Assembly: GCA_016709495.1 (NCBI GenBank)
Contig: JADJMS010000026.1
Coordinates: 1 to 64,000, forward strand
Reading direction: 5' to 3'
From: Candidatus Dechloromonas phosphorivorans
GTDB taxonomy: Bacteria; Pseudomonadota; Gammaproteobacteria; Burkholderiales; Rhodocyclaceae
Length of the DNA stretch: 64,000 bases
Below the pieces are notes generated by a model. The model searched no databases, was not told the DNA's origin, and was given only the letters and a program-made list of their open reading frames with translations. The translations under genes were made by a program, and so were the position numbers. Shown piece by piece: positions 30,367 to 39,322 of this stretch; position 1 is the stretch's first letter, and each line of letters begins with the position of its first letter.

Positions 30367-31185
30367 ATGTCCGCACAAGTCACTACCCGCCGCTTGACTC
30401 AGGCCGATCTCGCCAAACTCTATCTGGCGGGCGAAAAAATTGTCATGTTTACCTGCTACGACGCCAGCTTTGCGCGCCTTCTCGATGGCGCCGGCATCGA
30501 AACCATGCTGATCGGCGATTCGCTGGGCAACGTGATTCAAGGCCATGACACCACCCTGCCAGTGACGGTGAGCGACATTGCTTATCACACCGCCGCCGTC
30601 AAACGCGGCAGCGATCACGCCTTCATCATCGCTGACATGCCGTTTGGCAGCTACCAGGAATCGCCGGAGCAGGCTTATCGCAACGCGGTAACGCTGATGG
30701 CCGCTGGTGCGCAAATGGTCAAGCTCGAAGGTGGCAGCGAAATGGCGGCAACCGTTGAGTTCATGGTGCATCGTGGCATCCCGGTCTGCGGCCACCTCGG
30801 CCTGACGCCGCAGTCGGTGCACGTACTCGGCGGCTACAAGGTGCAAGGCAAGGGCGAAGCCGCTGCCCAACGCCTGAAGGAAGATGCGCTTGCCCTACAG
30901 AAGGCCGGCGCGACGATGATTGTGCTGGAAGCCATCCCGGCTGGTCTGGCGACCGAAGTCACGGCGCAGCTCGACATCATCACCATCGGCATTGGTGCCG
31001 GCAAGGAAACCTCCGGCCAGGTACTGGTACTGCACGACGCTTTTGATATCCCGCCAGGCAAAAAAGCCAAGTTTGTGCGCAATTTCATGGCAGGTGCCAG
31101 CAGCATTCACGATGCCGCCTGCCGCGCTGTCGCTGCGATCAAGGATGGCAGCTATCCGGGACCAGAACATACCTACGCAGGGTAA
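30367..31185 (+). CDS. panB: 3-methyl-2-oxobutanoate hydroxymethyltransferase
   Basis: PanB makes ketopantoate from 2-ketoisovalerate and methylene-tetrahydrofolate, the first committed step to pantothenate. Motifs seen are KIVMFTCYDASFARLLD, MLIGDSLGNVIQGHDTTLPVTV (Mg2+ site), DMPFGSYQESPEQAYRNA, GHLGLTPQSVHVLGGYKVQGK and ITIGIGAGKETSGQVLVLHD. Its length of 272 residues is normal. It is followed after 4 bp by panC. Confidence 0.96.
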   Translation: MSAQVTTRRLTQADLAKLYLAGEKIVMFTCYDASFARLLDGAGIETMLIGDSLGNVIQGHDTTLPVTVSDIAYHTAAVKRGSDHAFIIADMPFGSYQESPEQAYRNAVTLMAAGAQMVKLEGGSEMAATVEFMVHRGIPVCGHLGLTPQSVHVLGGYKVQGKGEAAAQRLKEDALALQKAGATMIVLEAIPAGLATEVTAQLDIITIGIGAGKETSGQVLVLHDAFDIPPGKKAKFVRNFMAGASSIHDAACRAVAAIKDGSYPGPEHTYAG

Positions 31186-31189
31186 TTTC

Positions 31190-32014
31190 ATGCAAATCCA
31201 TGCCCGCATTGCTGACTTGCGCGCTGCGCTCAAGGGTCGTACCGGCGTTGTTTTCGTACCGACCATGGGCAATCTGCATGCCGGCCATATCAGTTTGATG
31301 GAACAGGCGCGTGCGCACGGCAACACGGTGGTTGCCAGCATCTTCGTCAACCGCCTGCAGTTTGGACCAAATGACGATTTCGACAAATATCCGCGCACTT
31401 TTGAAGATGACTGCGCCAAGCTGACTGCGGCCGGCGTTGATTTCCTGTTTGCGCCCACCGAAACGGATCTTTACCCGGAGCCGCAGGAATACCAGGTCGA
31501 GCCGCCCGCCATCCAGAATGTACTTGATGGGGAGTTTCGCCCCGGCCATTTTCGTGGCGTCGCCACCGTTGTGCTCAAGCTGTTCAATATTGTCCAGCCG
31601 CAGGCTGCCGTCTTCGGCAAGAAGGACTACCAGCAGCTAATGGTTATCCGCAACATGACGCGCCAGCTGGCCCTGCCAATCAATATTGTTGGCGGAGAAA
31701 CCGTGCGTGCCGACGATGGCCTGGCGCTTTCTTCACGCAATGGTTACCTTAGCCTTGAGGAACGAGCCGAAGCGCCGCGCCTCAATCGTGAATTGAAGAA
31801 AATTCGTGATGCCCTGAAACAAGGTGAGATGGATTTTGGCAAACTGGAAAAGCAGGCCCAAGATGCGCTGACTGTAGCGGGCTGGAAAACTGATTATGTT
31901 GCAGTGCGACAACAGTCCGATCTAAGCATTCCAACTAGCGCAAACGTCCCATTGGTGGTGCTTGCCGCCAGTCGCCTAGGCACCACACGGCTCATTGATA
32001 ACATTGAAATTTGA
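31190..32014 (+). CDS. panC: Pantothenate synthetase (pantoate--beta-alanine ligase)
   Basis: PanC joins pantoate and beta-alanine using ATP. It carries the nucleotide-binding VFVPTMGNLHAGHISLM (HIGH-like), SIFVNRLQFGPNDDFDKYPRT, GEFRPGHFRGVATVVLKLFNIVQP, FGKKDYQQL and LALSSRNGYLS. I chose the ATG at 31190 (MQIHARIADLR), 4 bp after panB; upstream in-frame codons run through panB and are not part of it. Its length of 274 residues is normal. Confidence 0.95.
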   Translation: MQIHARIADLRAALKGRTGVVFVPTMGNLHAGHISLMEQARAHGNTVVASIFVNRLQFGPNDDFDKYPRTFEDDCAKLTAAGVDFLFAPTETDLYPEPQEYQVEPPAIQNVLDGEFRPGHFRGVATVVLKLFNIVQPQAAVFGKKDYQQLMVIRNMTRQLALPINIVGGETVRADDGLALSSRNGYLSLEERAEAPRLNRELKKIRDALKQGEMDFGKLEKQAQDALTVAGWKTDYVAVRQQSDLSIPTSANVPLVVLAASRLGTTRLIDNIEI

Positions 32015-32042
32015 TGCACTTTTTTAGCGCATAAAAAGACCG

Positions 32043-32070
32043 TTGACAGCAGTTCTAATGCCGTTACAAT
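32043..32070 (+). promoter_or_regulatory. Sigma-70 promoter of panD
   Basis: TTGACA (32043-32048) and TACAAT (32065-32070) are separated by 16 bp. The start codon of panD lies 33 bp downstream. This suggests that panD has its own strong promoter besides any read-through from panBC. Confidence 0.7.
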
Positions 32071-32103
32071 GCGCTTCCCCTAACCGTCTGGATGAGTGAA
32101 ACC

Positions 32104-32487
32104 ATGCAGAGAACCATGTTGAAATCCAAGTTGCACCGCGTCAGCACCACGCACGCCGACCTGCATTACGAGGGTTCATGCGCCATTGATGAAGACCTGC
32201 TCGAAGCAGCCAACATCAAGGAATACGAACAGATCGATATCTGGAACGTAAACAATGGCGAACGTTTCACCACCTACGCCATTCGCGCCGAGCGTGGCTC
32301 AGGCGTTATTTCGGTCAATGGCTCGGCGGCACGTCGCGCCGCACCGGGTGACATCCTGATCATTGCCACCTTTGCCGTGTATAACGAGATCGAACTGGCC
32401 AAGTACGCACCGGACCTGATCTACGTTGATTCGCAAAACCGTATTACGCGTCGCGGCCATAAGATCCCGACCCAAGCCGCCGCCTGA
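32104..32487 (+). CDS. panD: Aspartate 1-decarboxylase
   Basis: PanD decarboxylates aspartate to beta-alanine for PanC. The protein starts MQRTMLKSKLHRV, as usual for the family; the in-frame ATG at 32092 (MSETMQRT) is an alternative. The proenzyme self-cleaves at Gly-Ser in YEGSCAID to give the pyruvoyl cofactor. Conserved residues follow in NGERFTTYAIRAERGSG, NGSAARRAAPGD and TFAVYNEIE. The length of 127 residues is normal. It has its own promoter and terminator. Confidence 0.95.
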   Translation: MQRTMLKSKLHRVSTTHADLHYEGSCAIDEDLLEAANIKEYEQIDIWNVNNGERFTTYAIRAERGSGVISVNGSAARRAAPGDILIIATFAVYNEIELAKYAPDLIYVDSQNRITRRGHKIPTQAAA

Positions 32488-32507
32488 TCTTTTAGGCTGT
32501 CGCCCCT

Positions 32508-32531
32508 AAAAACCCGCTGCGGCGGGTTTTA
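32508..32531 (+). terminator. Intrinsic terminator after panD
   Basis: AAAACCCGC, a 3-nt loop and GCGGGTTTT form a short GC-rich hairpin with a T-run, 21 bp after the panD stop codon. Confidence 0.88.
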
Positions 32532-32584
32532 TTTTGTCTGTACAATCTCATTACAAAGTTTCACAAAAATAACGGAGACAAATA

Positions 32585-33073
32585 ATGGGTGTTGTATTTA
32601 CCAAAACCCCAAAAGGACAAGACGAAATCGCCACCAAAGCTGGTGGCCTCAGTCCGCGCGTACGGCGCGTATTGATCATGATCGACGGCAAACGCAGTGT
32701 CGATGAATTACGTAGCATGTTGCAATCGGATGATCTGCAACACACGCTGGGCATGCTGGAAGAAGACGGGTATATCGAAATGACGGCGCAGGCCGCTCAA
32801 AGCCAACCCGCCAAATCCATCACCGCTTTCACTGAATTACCAACAACGCCGGACCCCGTCCGCCTGCAACAGGCACGCAACTTCATGACCAATACGCTGA
32901 ATGCCTTTGTCGGCGCGCTTGGCACCAGTTCGCTGCTGGATCGTATTGAGGCGGCACAGAGCCACGATGCCCTGCGCGCCCAATATGACGAGTGGTATCA
33001 CGCCATAGTGATGTCGCGCGAAGGCAAGCGCGAGGCCGAAACCTTGCGCACCAAGCTGCTCGCTGTTATCTGA
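32585..33073 (+). CDS. Hypothetical protein with a winged-helix-like N-terminal part
   Basis: I do not recognise a named family. The protein has 162 residues and no signal peptide. Residues 20-75 (RVRRVLIMIDGKRSVDELRSML, then LGMLEEDGYIE) read like the small winged-helix module in which a stretch of helices ends with a short beta-hairpin. The C-terminal half is helical (QARNFMTNTLNAFVGALG, LRAQYDEWYHAIVMSREGKREAETL). The start at 32585 follows GGAGACAA. It converges with the NYN gene. Confidence 0.7.
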   Translation: MGVVFTKTPKGQDEIATKAGGLSPRVRRVLIMIDGKRSVDELRSMLQSDDLQHTLGMLEEDGYIEMTAQAAQSQPAKSITAFTELPTTPDPVRLQQARNFMTNTLNAFVGALGTSSLLDRIEAAQSHDALRAQYDEWYHAIVMSREGKREAETLRTKLLAVI

Positions 33074-34197
33074 TCAAGCCGGAGTTTCGCTGCTCGCCTT
33101 TGGCTTGCGGCTGCGTGGAGCGCGCTTTTTGCGGGCTTTTCTGTGATGCTCGCTGCGGCAACCGTAACCACCACTGGTTCTACCACGGGCACGGCTTCAA
33201 CTGGTTTGGCTTCAACCTCCTTGCGTGGCCGGCGAGTGCCGCGGCGGCGTGGTGCAACCACTTTGGGTTCATCGCCTGGCGGGAAATTTTTTGGCTCGTT
33301 TTCGGCGTTGACCGTAACAGGTTCAACTGGAACTGGTTCCGGGGTGCTTTGCGGCTCAATTGGCGGTATTGCAGCCCGTACCTGAACGCGAGTCACATAC
33401 GCACCTGACTTCTCATCCCGGCCAAAACCGATCAAGCCACGATTGGCCGCCTCTTCCAGGAGGTTACCGAAACTGCGAAAGCCGAAGTAGGTTTCATTAA
33501 AACCAGGGTTGCGGCGCTTGATGACTTCCTTGAGCACGGAAGCCCAAACACGCTCGGTATCGCCGCGATCTGCAATCAAATCAGCAAAAGTTGCGGCGGC
33601 CAGTTCAACAGCCTTGGTCTTGCGTGCTTCCAGCTTTTCACGCCGATTGCTCTCTTCTTCCGGCGTACGGCGTGGCGCAGCATCACGGTTCTCGCGACGC
33701 TGCGCCGTGGTGTCGCGCACCAGATCGTCGTAATAAATAAATTCATCGCAATTGGCGATCAGCAGGTCCGAGCAGGATTGTTTGACGCCGACACCGATCA
33801 CCCGCTTGGCGTTTTCACGCAACTTGGAAACCAGCGGGGAAAAATCAGAATCACCACTGATGATCACAAAGGTGTCGACATGCGATTTGGTATAGCAAAG
33901 ATCAAGCGCATCGACGACCAGACGGATATCCGCCGAGTTCTTCCCTGATTGGCGAACATGCGGAATTTCAATCAACTCAAAATTCGCCTCGTGCATCCCG
34001 GCCTTGAAGGCCTTGTAGCGATCCCAGTCGCAGTAGGCTTTCTTGACGACAATGCTGCCCTTGGCCAGCAGGCGTTCGAGAATGGGGCGAATATCGAACT
34101 TGTCGTAGCGGGCATCACGCACACCCAAGGCAATATTCTCGAAATCACAAAAAAGCGCCATGCTGGCGGTATCGTTAGCTGCGGCCATGAGTTTCAT
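33074..34197 (-). CDS. NYN-domain protein (LabA/PIN-like nuclease fold), one frameshift near the C-terminus
   Basis: NYN domains are predicted RNA-processing nucleases with a PIN-like fold. The N-terminus shows FCDFENIALGV (acidic), AYCDWDRYK, KNSADIRLVVDALD and IISGDSDFSPLV, the four acidic-residue blocks of the family. A helical region and an OST-HTH/LOTUS-like segment follow (VWASVLKEVIKRRNPGFNETYFGFRSFGNLLEEAANRG). The tail is Pro/Val-rich and then basic. One base missing near 33135 ends the frame in random sequence; restored, the tail reads KKRAPRSRKPKASSETPA and stops at 33074, directly beside the convergent gene. The start at 34197 may instead be 34188 (MAAANDTA). Part of the tail (33290-33325) matches the dispersed repeat. 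Confidence 0.82.
33290..33325 (-). repeat. Dispersed short repeat, possible copy 5 (inside NYN gene tail)
   Basis: On the minus strand GTTACGGTCAACGCCGAAAA is followed by CGAGCCAAAAAATTTC. It is read in a different frame (VTVNAENEPKNF) from copies 2 and 4 and falls in the low-complexity tail. Confidence 0.45.
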
Positions 34198-34379
34198 TCA
34201 GTTTTCAGGAAAGCCAAGTATACCTGCCGCCAGAAACAAGCACTGAAGGCAATTTCAGCCCAATTTCAATCTGTAATTATTTTTTACAATTCCGGCTTTT
34301 TTAGCCGACATCAAAGCCGTGCCCCATTGCTTGAACCTACCATCGCCGGGCCAAACAATTTCCGAAAGGGGGAAAAACA

Positions 34380-34808
34380 ATGAGTGGCGCTTTCACCAAA
34401 TCGATGGCGCGGAACATATTTTACGGGGGGACGGTTTTCTTCTTCCTGTTGTTCCTTGCGCTGTCATTCGATACCCATTCGCAACTTCCCAAACGTGACA
34501 TGCGGCAGAACATTACGCCGCAAGTCATCGAGGGCAAGAAGCTATGGGAAGTCAATAACTGTATCGGTTGCCACACCCTGATGGGTGAAGGTGCCTACTT
34601 TGCCCCAGAACTGGGCAACGTAATCGTTCGTTACGGTGACGAAGGCGTTAAAGCCTTTATCAAGAGCCGTCCGAAAGATGGCATCCCGGGTCGTCGTAGC
34701 ATGCCTCAGTTCAACTTCACTGACGAGCAACTGAATGCCATCGTGGCCTTCCTGAAGCACGTCAATTCGATCAACGATGCTAATTGGCCGCCCAACGACC
34801 AAGGCTGA
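34380..34808 (+). CDS. norC: Nitric oxide reductase cytochrome c subunit
   Basis: NorC passes electrons from periplasmic donors to NorB. It has an N-terminal membrane anchor (NIFYGGTVFFFLLFLALSF) and one periplasmic c-type haem site (CIGCH) with distal Met in RRSMPQFNF. The family motif GEGAYFAPELGNV is present. Its length of 142 residues is normal. The ATG at 34380 follows AAGGGGGAAAA. The 182-bp gap to the divergent NYN gene must hold its promoter; I could not name a clear NnrR/FNR site there. Confidence 0.96.
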   Translation: MSGAFTKSMARNIFYGGTVFFFLLFLALSFDTHSQLPKRDMRQNITPQVIEGKKLWEVNNCIGCHTLMGEGAYFAPELGNVIVRYGDEGVKAFIKSRPKDGIPGRRSMPQFNFTDEQLNAIVAFLKHVNSINDANWPPNDQG

Positions 34809-34826
34809 TCGAGAGGAGAACTGAAC

Positions 34827-36203
34827 ATGCAATTTAAATCCCAAGCGGTTGCAAAACCCTACTTCATCGCGGCAATTGGTCTGTTTGTCGGTCAAATCCT
34901 GTTCGGCCTGATTCTTGGCTTGCAGTATGTGCTCGGCGACTTCCTGTTCCCCGCCATTCCGTTCAACGTGGCCCGTATGGTCCACACCAACCTGCTGATC
35001 GTGTGGCTGCTGTTTGGCTTCATGGGCGGTGCTTACTTCATGATTCCGGAAGAATCAGAAACTGAACTGTTCAGCCCGAAACTGGCGCTGGCTATGTTCT
35101 GGATCTTCCTGGTCGCGGGTGCACTGACCATCGTCGGCTACCTGACCGTTCCTTACGCCACCCTGGCGGCAATGACCGGCAACAACCTGATCGAAACCAT
35201 GGGTCGCGAGTTCCTCGAACAGCCGCTGCCCACCAAGCTCGGTATCGTGGTCGTCGCACTGGCCTTCCTCTTCAACCTCACCATGACCATGCTGAAGGGC
35301 AAGAAAACTGCCATCGCCATGGTGCTGATGATTGGTTTGTGGGGCTTGGCGGTCTTCTTCCTGTTCTCGTTCTACAACCCGGTGAACGTCGTTCTCGACA
35401 AGTTCTTCTGGTGGTGGACGGTGCACCTCTGGGTGGAAGGCGTGTGGGAACTGATTCTTGGTTCGTTCCTTGCATTCGTGTTGATCAAGACGACCGGTGT
35501 TGACCGTGAAGTGATCGAAAAATGGCTGTACGTCATCGTCACCCTGACGCTGATCTCGGGCATCATCGGTACGGGTCACCACTACTTCTGGATCGGCACG
35601 CCGGAATACTGGCAGTGGTGGGGTTCCATCTTCTCTGCTCTGGAACCGATTCCGTTCTTCGGCATGACCGTGTTTGCTTTCAACATGGTGAACCGTCGTC
35701 GTCGCGAGCATCCGAACAAGGCTGCTGTGCTGTGGGCTCTGGGTACTGGTGTAATGTCGTTCCTTGGCGCGGGTGTGTGGGGCTTCCTGCACACCCTGGC
35801 TCCGGTCAACTACTACACCCACGGCACCCAGATCACTGCTGCTCACGGTCACATGGCTTTCTATGGCGCTTACGCCATGGTTAACCTGATGATGATCTCC
35901 TATGCCATGCCCATCCTGCGCGGCCGTGCTGCCAACAGCAACAAGTCGCAAGTGCTGGAAATGTGGTCCTTCTGGTTGATGACCATCGCCATGGTCTTCA
36001 TCACGCTGTTCCTGACCGCCGCAGGTATCCTGCAAGTCTGGCTGCAACGCGTTTCTGATACCCCGCTGCCGTTCATGGTGGCGCAGGAGAAGATTCAGTT
36101 GTTCTACTGGATGCGTGAATGGGCCGGCGTTGCCTTCCTGATCGGCTTGATCGTCTATATCACCAGCTTCTTTGTCGGTGGTGAAGAAGAAAAAGCCAAG
36201 TAA
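34827..36203 (+). CDS. norB: Nitric oxide reductase catalytic subunit
   Basis: NorB is the 12-helix haem-copper-type subunit that reduces NO to N2O at a haem b3/Fe-B centre. Haem and Fe-B histidines are visible in VHTNLLIVWLLFG, WWWTVHLWVEGVWEL, GIIGTGHHYFWIG and the paired AAHGHMAFYGAYAM. It is the short, cytochrome-c-dependent form with no N-terminal quinol-oxidising extension (458 residues), matching norC upstream. GAGGAG lies ahead of its ATG. A strong terminator follows. Confidence 0.97.
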   Translation: MQFKSQAVAKPYFIAAIGLFVGQILFGLILGLQYVLGDFLFPAIPFNVARMVHTNLLIVWLLFGFMGGAYFMIPEESETELFSPKLALAMFWIFLVAGALTIVGYLTVPYATLAAMTGNNLIETMGREFLEQPLPTKLGIVVVALAFLFNLTMTMLKGKKTAIAMVLMIGLWGLAVFFLFSFYNPVNVVLDKFFWWWTVHLWVEGVWELILGSFLAFVLIKTTGVDREVIEKWLYVIVTLTLISGIIGTGHHYFWIGTPEYWQWWGSIFSALEPIPFFGMTVFAFNMVNRRRREHPNKAAVLWALGTGVMSFLGAGVWGFLHTLAPVNYYTHGTQITAAHGHMAFYGAYAMVNLMMISYAMPILRGRAANSNKSQVLEMWSFWLMTIAMVFITLFLTAAGILQVWLQRVSDTPLPFMVAQEKIQLFYWMREWAGVAFLIGLIVYITSFFVGGEEEKAK

Positions 36204-36229
36204 GCGGCAATTCACTCAAGATGTCCTAT

Positions 36230-36259
36230 AGGCGCGGTTCTTTGAACCGCGCCTTTTTC
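36230..36259 (+). terminator. Intrinsic terminator after norB
   Basis: AGGCGCGGTTC, a 3-nt loop and GAACCGCGCCT form a perfect 11-bp stem followed by TTTTTC. It separates norCB from norEFQ. Confidence 0.92.
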
Positions 36260-36260
36260 T

Positions 36261-36274
36261 TTGGGCCATATCAA
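36261..36274 (+). promoter_or_regulatory. Weak FNR/DNR-like half-conserved site before norE
   Basis: TTGGGCCATATCAA keeps the outer TTG and the ATCAA half of the TTGAT-N4-ATCAA consensus. It lies 26 bp before the first norE start, which is rather close for activation at -41.5. I treat it as a candidate only. Confidence 0.3.
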
Positions 36275-36300
36275 TTCACCCGGATCAAGTTCTCGATACT

Positions 36301-36906
36301 ATGCAGCCCATGAGTGAGTCCAGTCCCATTACAAACCAAGCTGCCGCAAGCACCAAGCGCCTGCCCGGCGACCTCGCCATCTGGTTCTTCATCATGGCCG
36401 AGATGGTGGCTTTTGCCGTTTTCTTTTCTGCCTATGCCTTTACCCGGGCAGGGCATGTCGAGATGTTCAATCTTTATCAGCAAACGCTGGATCGAAACCT
36501 GGGCGCGCTTAACACGGTTTTACTGATAACCGGCTCCTGGTTCATTGTCCTTGCCGTCCAGGCAGCCCATCGCGATGACCAGAAGGCCATTTCGCGCAAC
36601 ATACTCCTTGGCTTTCTTTGCGGTGGCGGCTTTCTCGCGGTGAAAATCATTGAATATTCAGCCAAATTTGGTGCCGGCATTTCGATGTCCACCAACACCT
36701 TTTACATGTTCTACATTTCGCTGACTTTCTTTCATTTTATGCACGTCATTCTCGGCATGGTCATTCTCGCCGTGCTCTGGTTCCAATCAAGAAAAGGTGT
36801 CTATGGCAGCCATGATGCAAACGGCCTCGAAAGTGGTGCGGCGTACTGGCACATGGTCGACCTGCTGTGGATTGTGCTTTTCCCCTTGGTTTATGTGATG
36901 CGCTGA
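36301..36906 (+). CDS. norE: NorE, cytochrome c oxidase subunit III-like protein
   Basis: NorE is a helper membrane protein of NO reductase clusters, related to subunit III of haem-copper oxidases. The sequence has five or so helices, with PGDLAIWFFIMAEMVAFAVFFSAYAF, LLITGSWFIVLAVQAA, YISLTFFHFMHVILGMV and GAAYWHMVDLLWIVLFPLVY, all typical of the family. Its length of 201 residues is normal. The start may be 36301 or the ATG at 36310 (MSESS). It overlaps norF by one base. Confidence 0.88.
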   Translation: MQPMSESSPITNQAAASTKRLPGDLAIWFFIMAEMVAFAVFFSAYAFTRAGHVEMFNLYQQTLDRNLGALNTVLLITGSWFIVLAVQAAHRDDQKAISRNILLGFLCGGGFLAVKIIEYSAKFGAGISMSTNTFYMFYISLTFFHFMHVILGMVILAVLWFQSRKGVYGSHDANGLESGAAYWHMVDLLWIVLFPLVYVMR

Positions 36907-37175
36907 TGATAAATATCCTGAAAAATCCCGCCCATCGCGCCTGGCTTGTCCTCATGATCGCTACCGGCATGACCTGGTATCTCGGTGAAGTTGGCGCCGC
37001 CGGCACCTGGGCCATCGTTGCCATGCTGGCCATCGCCTTCGTCAAGGGACGATTGGTGATTCTTGATTTCATGGAGCTGCGCGAAGCGCCGATGATGTGG
37101 CGCGTACTGCTCGAAGGCTGGCTTATACTCGTTTCCAGCCTGATTCTGCTTGCTTACTGGATTTCTCTCAAATGA
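36906..37175 (+). CDS. norF: NorF, small subunit IV-like membrane protein
   Basis: This is an 89-residue membrane protein (three hydrophobic segments, WLVLMIATGMTWYLG, WAIVAMLAIAFVKG and GWLILVSSLILLAYWI) with the subunit IV-like signature VKGRLVILDFMELREAPMMWR. It follows norE with TGATG. The ATG at 36906 is chosen because it shares bases with the norE stop. A longer upstream frame runs through norE and is spurious. Confidence 0.85.
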   Translation: MINILKNPAHRAWLVLMIATGMTWYLGEVGAAGTWAIVAMLAIAFVKGRLVILDFMELREAPMMWRVLLEGWLILVSSLILLAYWISLK

Positions 37176-37954
37176 CCGAACTACCCTTCTACGAACCTTC
37201 CGGCAATGAAATCTCGCTCTTCGAGCATGCTTTCCACCAACGCCTGCCGCTGCTGATCAAAGGCCCGACTGGCTGCGGGAAAACGCGCTTTGTTTCGCAC
37301 ATGGCAGCACGCCTCAAACTGCCGCTTTATACCGTCGCCTGCCACGACGACCTGACTGCCGCCGACCTCGTTGGCCGCCATCTTATTTCCGACCAGGGCA
37401 CCTATTGGTCAGATGGCCCACTCACCCGCGCCGTGCGCGAAGGCGGCATTTGCTACCTCGATGAAGTGGTTGAGGCACGCAAGGACACCACCGTTGTTCT
37501 GCACCCACTGGCCGATGACCGCCGCATTCTGCCGATTGACCGCACCGGCGAAACGCTGGAAGCTCCAGACAATTTCATGCTGGTCATCTCCTACAACCCG
37601 GGCTACCAGAATCTGATGAAGGGCCTCAAGCCTTCAACCCGCCAACGTTTCGTCTCGATGCGCTTCGACTTCCCCGGCGCCGAACGTGAAATTTCCATCC
37701 TGCTCGGCGAAACCGGTTGCGATGCCGATCTGGCCAAACGCCTGGTGGGTATCGCCAAATCCTTTCGCGCCCTCAAGGACCGCGATCTTGAAGAAGTGGT
37801 CAGTACCCGTTTGCTGGTTTACGCCGCTACGCTGATCAAGTCCGGCTTCGATGTATCCGCCGCCTGTCGTGCTGCGCTGGTCGAAAGCCTGACCGATGAT
37901 GAAGAAACCGTTGAAGCACTGATGGAAATCGTCAATGCCACTTTCGGACGATGA
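37172..37954 (+). CDS. norQ: NorQ, MoxR-type AAA+ ATPase
   Basis: NorQ with NorD inserts the non-haem iron (Fe-B) into NorB. It is a cytoplasmic MoxR-type ATPase with Walker A GPTGCGKTRF, HDDLTAADLVGRHLI, Walker B GGICYLDEVVEA, sensor 1 MLVISYNPGYQ and the arginine finger region GLKPSTRQRFVSM. The ATG at 37172 overlaps norF's stop (ATGA). Length 260 is normal. Confidence 0.94.
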   Translation: MTELPFYEPSGNEISLFEHAFHQRLPLLIKGPTGCGKTRFVSHMAARLKLPLYTVACHDDLTAADLVGRHLISDQGTYWSDGPLTRAVREGGICYLDEVVEARKDTTVVLHPLADDRRILPIDRTGETLEAPDNFMLVISYNPGYQNLMKGLKPSTRQRFVSMRFDFPGAEREISILLGETGCDADLAKRLVGIAKSFRALKDRDLEEVVSTRLLVYAATLIKSGFDVSAACRAALVESLTDDEETVEALMEIVNATFGR

Positions 37955-38354
37955 TTTCGGCGTTGAGGAAGAAAAGGCCGGGCAAAACCTGGCCGTCCTC
38001 GCCGAAGCTCTGTATCTGATCAACCTGCTGCTCTTGCCGGGACTCGCCTTTGCCTTGCTCTTCGGCCTCTGGTTGAAATACAAAGACAGCGCACCACCGC
38101 TGGCGCGTCAACATCTCAAGCAGACCACTTTCGTCAGCCTGATCGGCGGCTTCCTGATTTTCACGCTTTCTGGCCTGATTTTGACCCTTGGCGGCCTGGC
38201 CTGGGAATGGACCTGGGTCATCCTCATTCTCTACTTCACCTGCATTCACTCGACGTTGGTGCTTTTTGGCATGTACGCGCTGATCAAGGCCATGAACGGA
38301 CAAACCTGGCGCTTCCCGCTGATCGGTCCGGCTATCGATAACCCGCAAGCATGA
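37935..38354 (+). CDS. Hypothetical membrane protein in the nor cluster
   Basis: I do not recognise a firm family. It has an acidic start (MPLSDDDFGVEEEKAG) and three hydrophobic segments (LYLINLLLLPGLAFALLFGLWL; FVSLIGGFLIFTLSGLILTLGGL; WVILILYFTCIHSTLVLFGMYAL), with ARQHLKQTTF between the first two, faintly like DUF4870 proteins. It overlaps norQ by 20 nt and the following gene by 4 nt, so it is made together with the NO reductase helpers. It may assist NorB maturation, but that is a guess from position. Confidence 0.7.
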   Translation: MPLSDDDFGVEEEKAGQNLAVLAEALYLINLLLLPGLAFALLFGLWLKYKDSAPPLARQHLKQTTFVSLIGGFLIFTLSGLILTLGGLAWEWTWVILILYFTCIHSTLVLFGMYALIKAMNGQTWRFPLIGPAIDNPQA

Positions 38355-39321
38355 AAAAACCTGCATTACAGCACTACCGCATGCTGGCGCAGATGGGGTT
38401 TTTTGCCTTATTCACGCTGACGCCCCTGTTCGACCTCCTACGCTACGACCTCACCGAGAAGCATGCCTACTTTCTGACCTATCAATGGCATGTCGGCATT
38501 GACGATCTGATCGCCGGCCGGGTTGATGCTCAAACTGCTGCGGTCAACCTGATTTTTTACCTGTTTTTCCTTTGCTTGGCGCTGGGGCATTACTTATTGC
38601 GGTCGCCTGGAAATGGGGCCGTCTCTACTGCGGCTGGCTCTGCCCCCACTTCTCGGTGGTTGAAACGATCAACCGCCTGATGCTGATCGCGACCGGCAAG
38701 CATTCGGTTTGGGACAAGAAGGAAACCCCGCCCTGGGAGCCGGACGGCACACCAACGCCGCGTAACAAAAAGTATTGGCTGCTCGTCGTCCCCGCCGCCA
38801 TCGGCTTTGCCTTCGCCTGGGCGGTAGTTGGCTTGACCTACCTGATGCCGCCATTTCAGGTTTATCACGGGCTATTCACCTTTAACCTGTATCGCGGCGA
38901 GGTTATTTTTCTGACGGCGGCAACCACCGTTCTCACTCTGGAATTTCTCTTTGCACGCCACCTGTTTTGCCGTTATGGCTGTGCTGTCGGGATTTTTCAA
39001 AGCTTTGCCTGGATCGTGAACAAGAAGGCGATGGTGGTTGGTTTCGACCGCAAACGCCTGCCCGACTGCGCCAGTTGCCTTGAAGGCCATGGCTCTGCCT
39101 GTGATGCGGTCTGCCCGATGCGCCTCAAACCGCGCAACGTCAAACGCTGGATGTTTGCCTGTACCCAATGCGGTCAATGTATTTCAGCCTGCGGTACGGT
39201 CAACCGTAACAATCCGCAAGGTCAGTTGCTGCGCTGGGTAAGCAAGGACGCGGCAAAACAGAACGAAGCGGGATTTTCCGCACTATCCAATATCGACGAA
39301 GATGCCGGAGGGAAGGCCTGA
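38351..39321 (+). CDS. CcoG-like polyferredoxin membrane protein, one frameshift
   Basis: This relates to CcoG/NapH-type proteins that move electrons across or to the membrane, often for copper or iron centres. Several membrane helices precede Cys motifs YCGWLCPHF, FCRYGCAVG, CASCLEGHGSACDAVCP and CTQCGQCISACGTV, enough for two [4Fe-4S] clusters. One base missing near 38562-38580 divides LIFYLFF from LLGAGALLIAVAWKWG; restored, it has 323 residues. Its place between norQ and norD suggests a redox role in assembling NorB, perhaps keeping iron reduced. Confidence 0.82.
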
Positions 39322-39322
39322 A

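Noticed and set aside
34198..34379. NnrR/FNR site in the norC promoter region
   Set aside because: Only loose matches such as TTAGCCGACATCAA, missing one half-site; not strong enough to annotate.
39190..39215. Further dispersed repeat copy (ACGGTCAACCGTAAC)
   Set aside because: It lacks the A-run and GGCCAA half and is explained by the conserved CGTVNRNNPQG of the CcoG-like protein.
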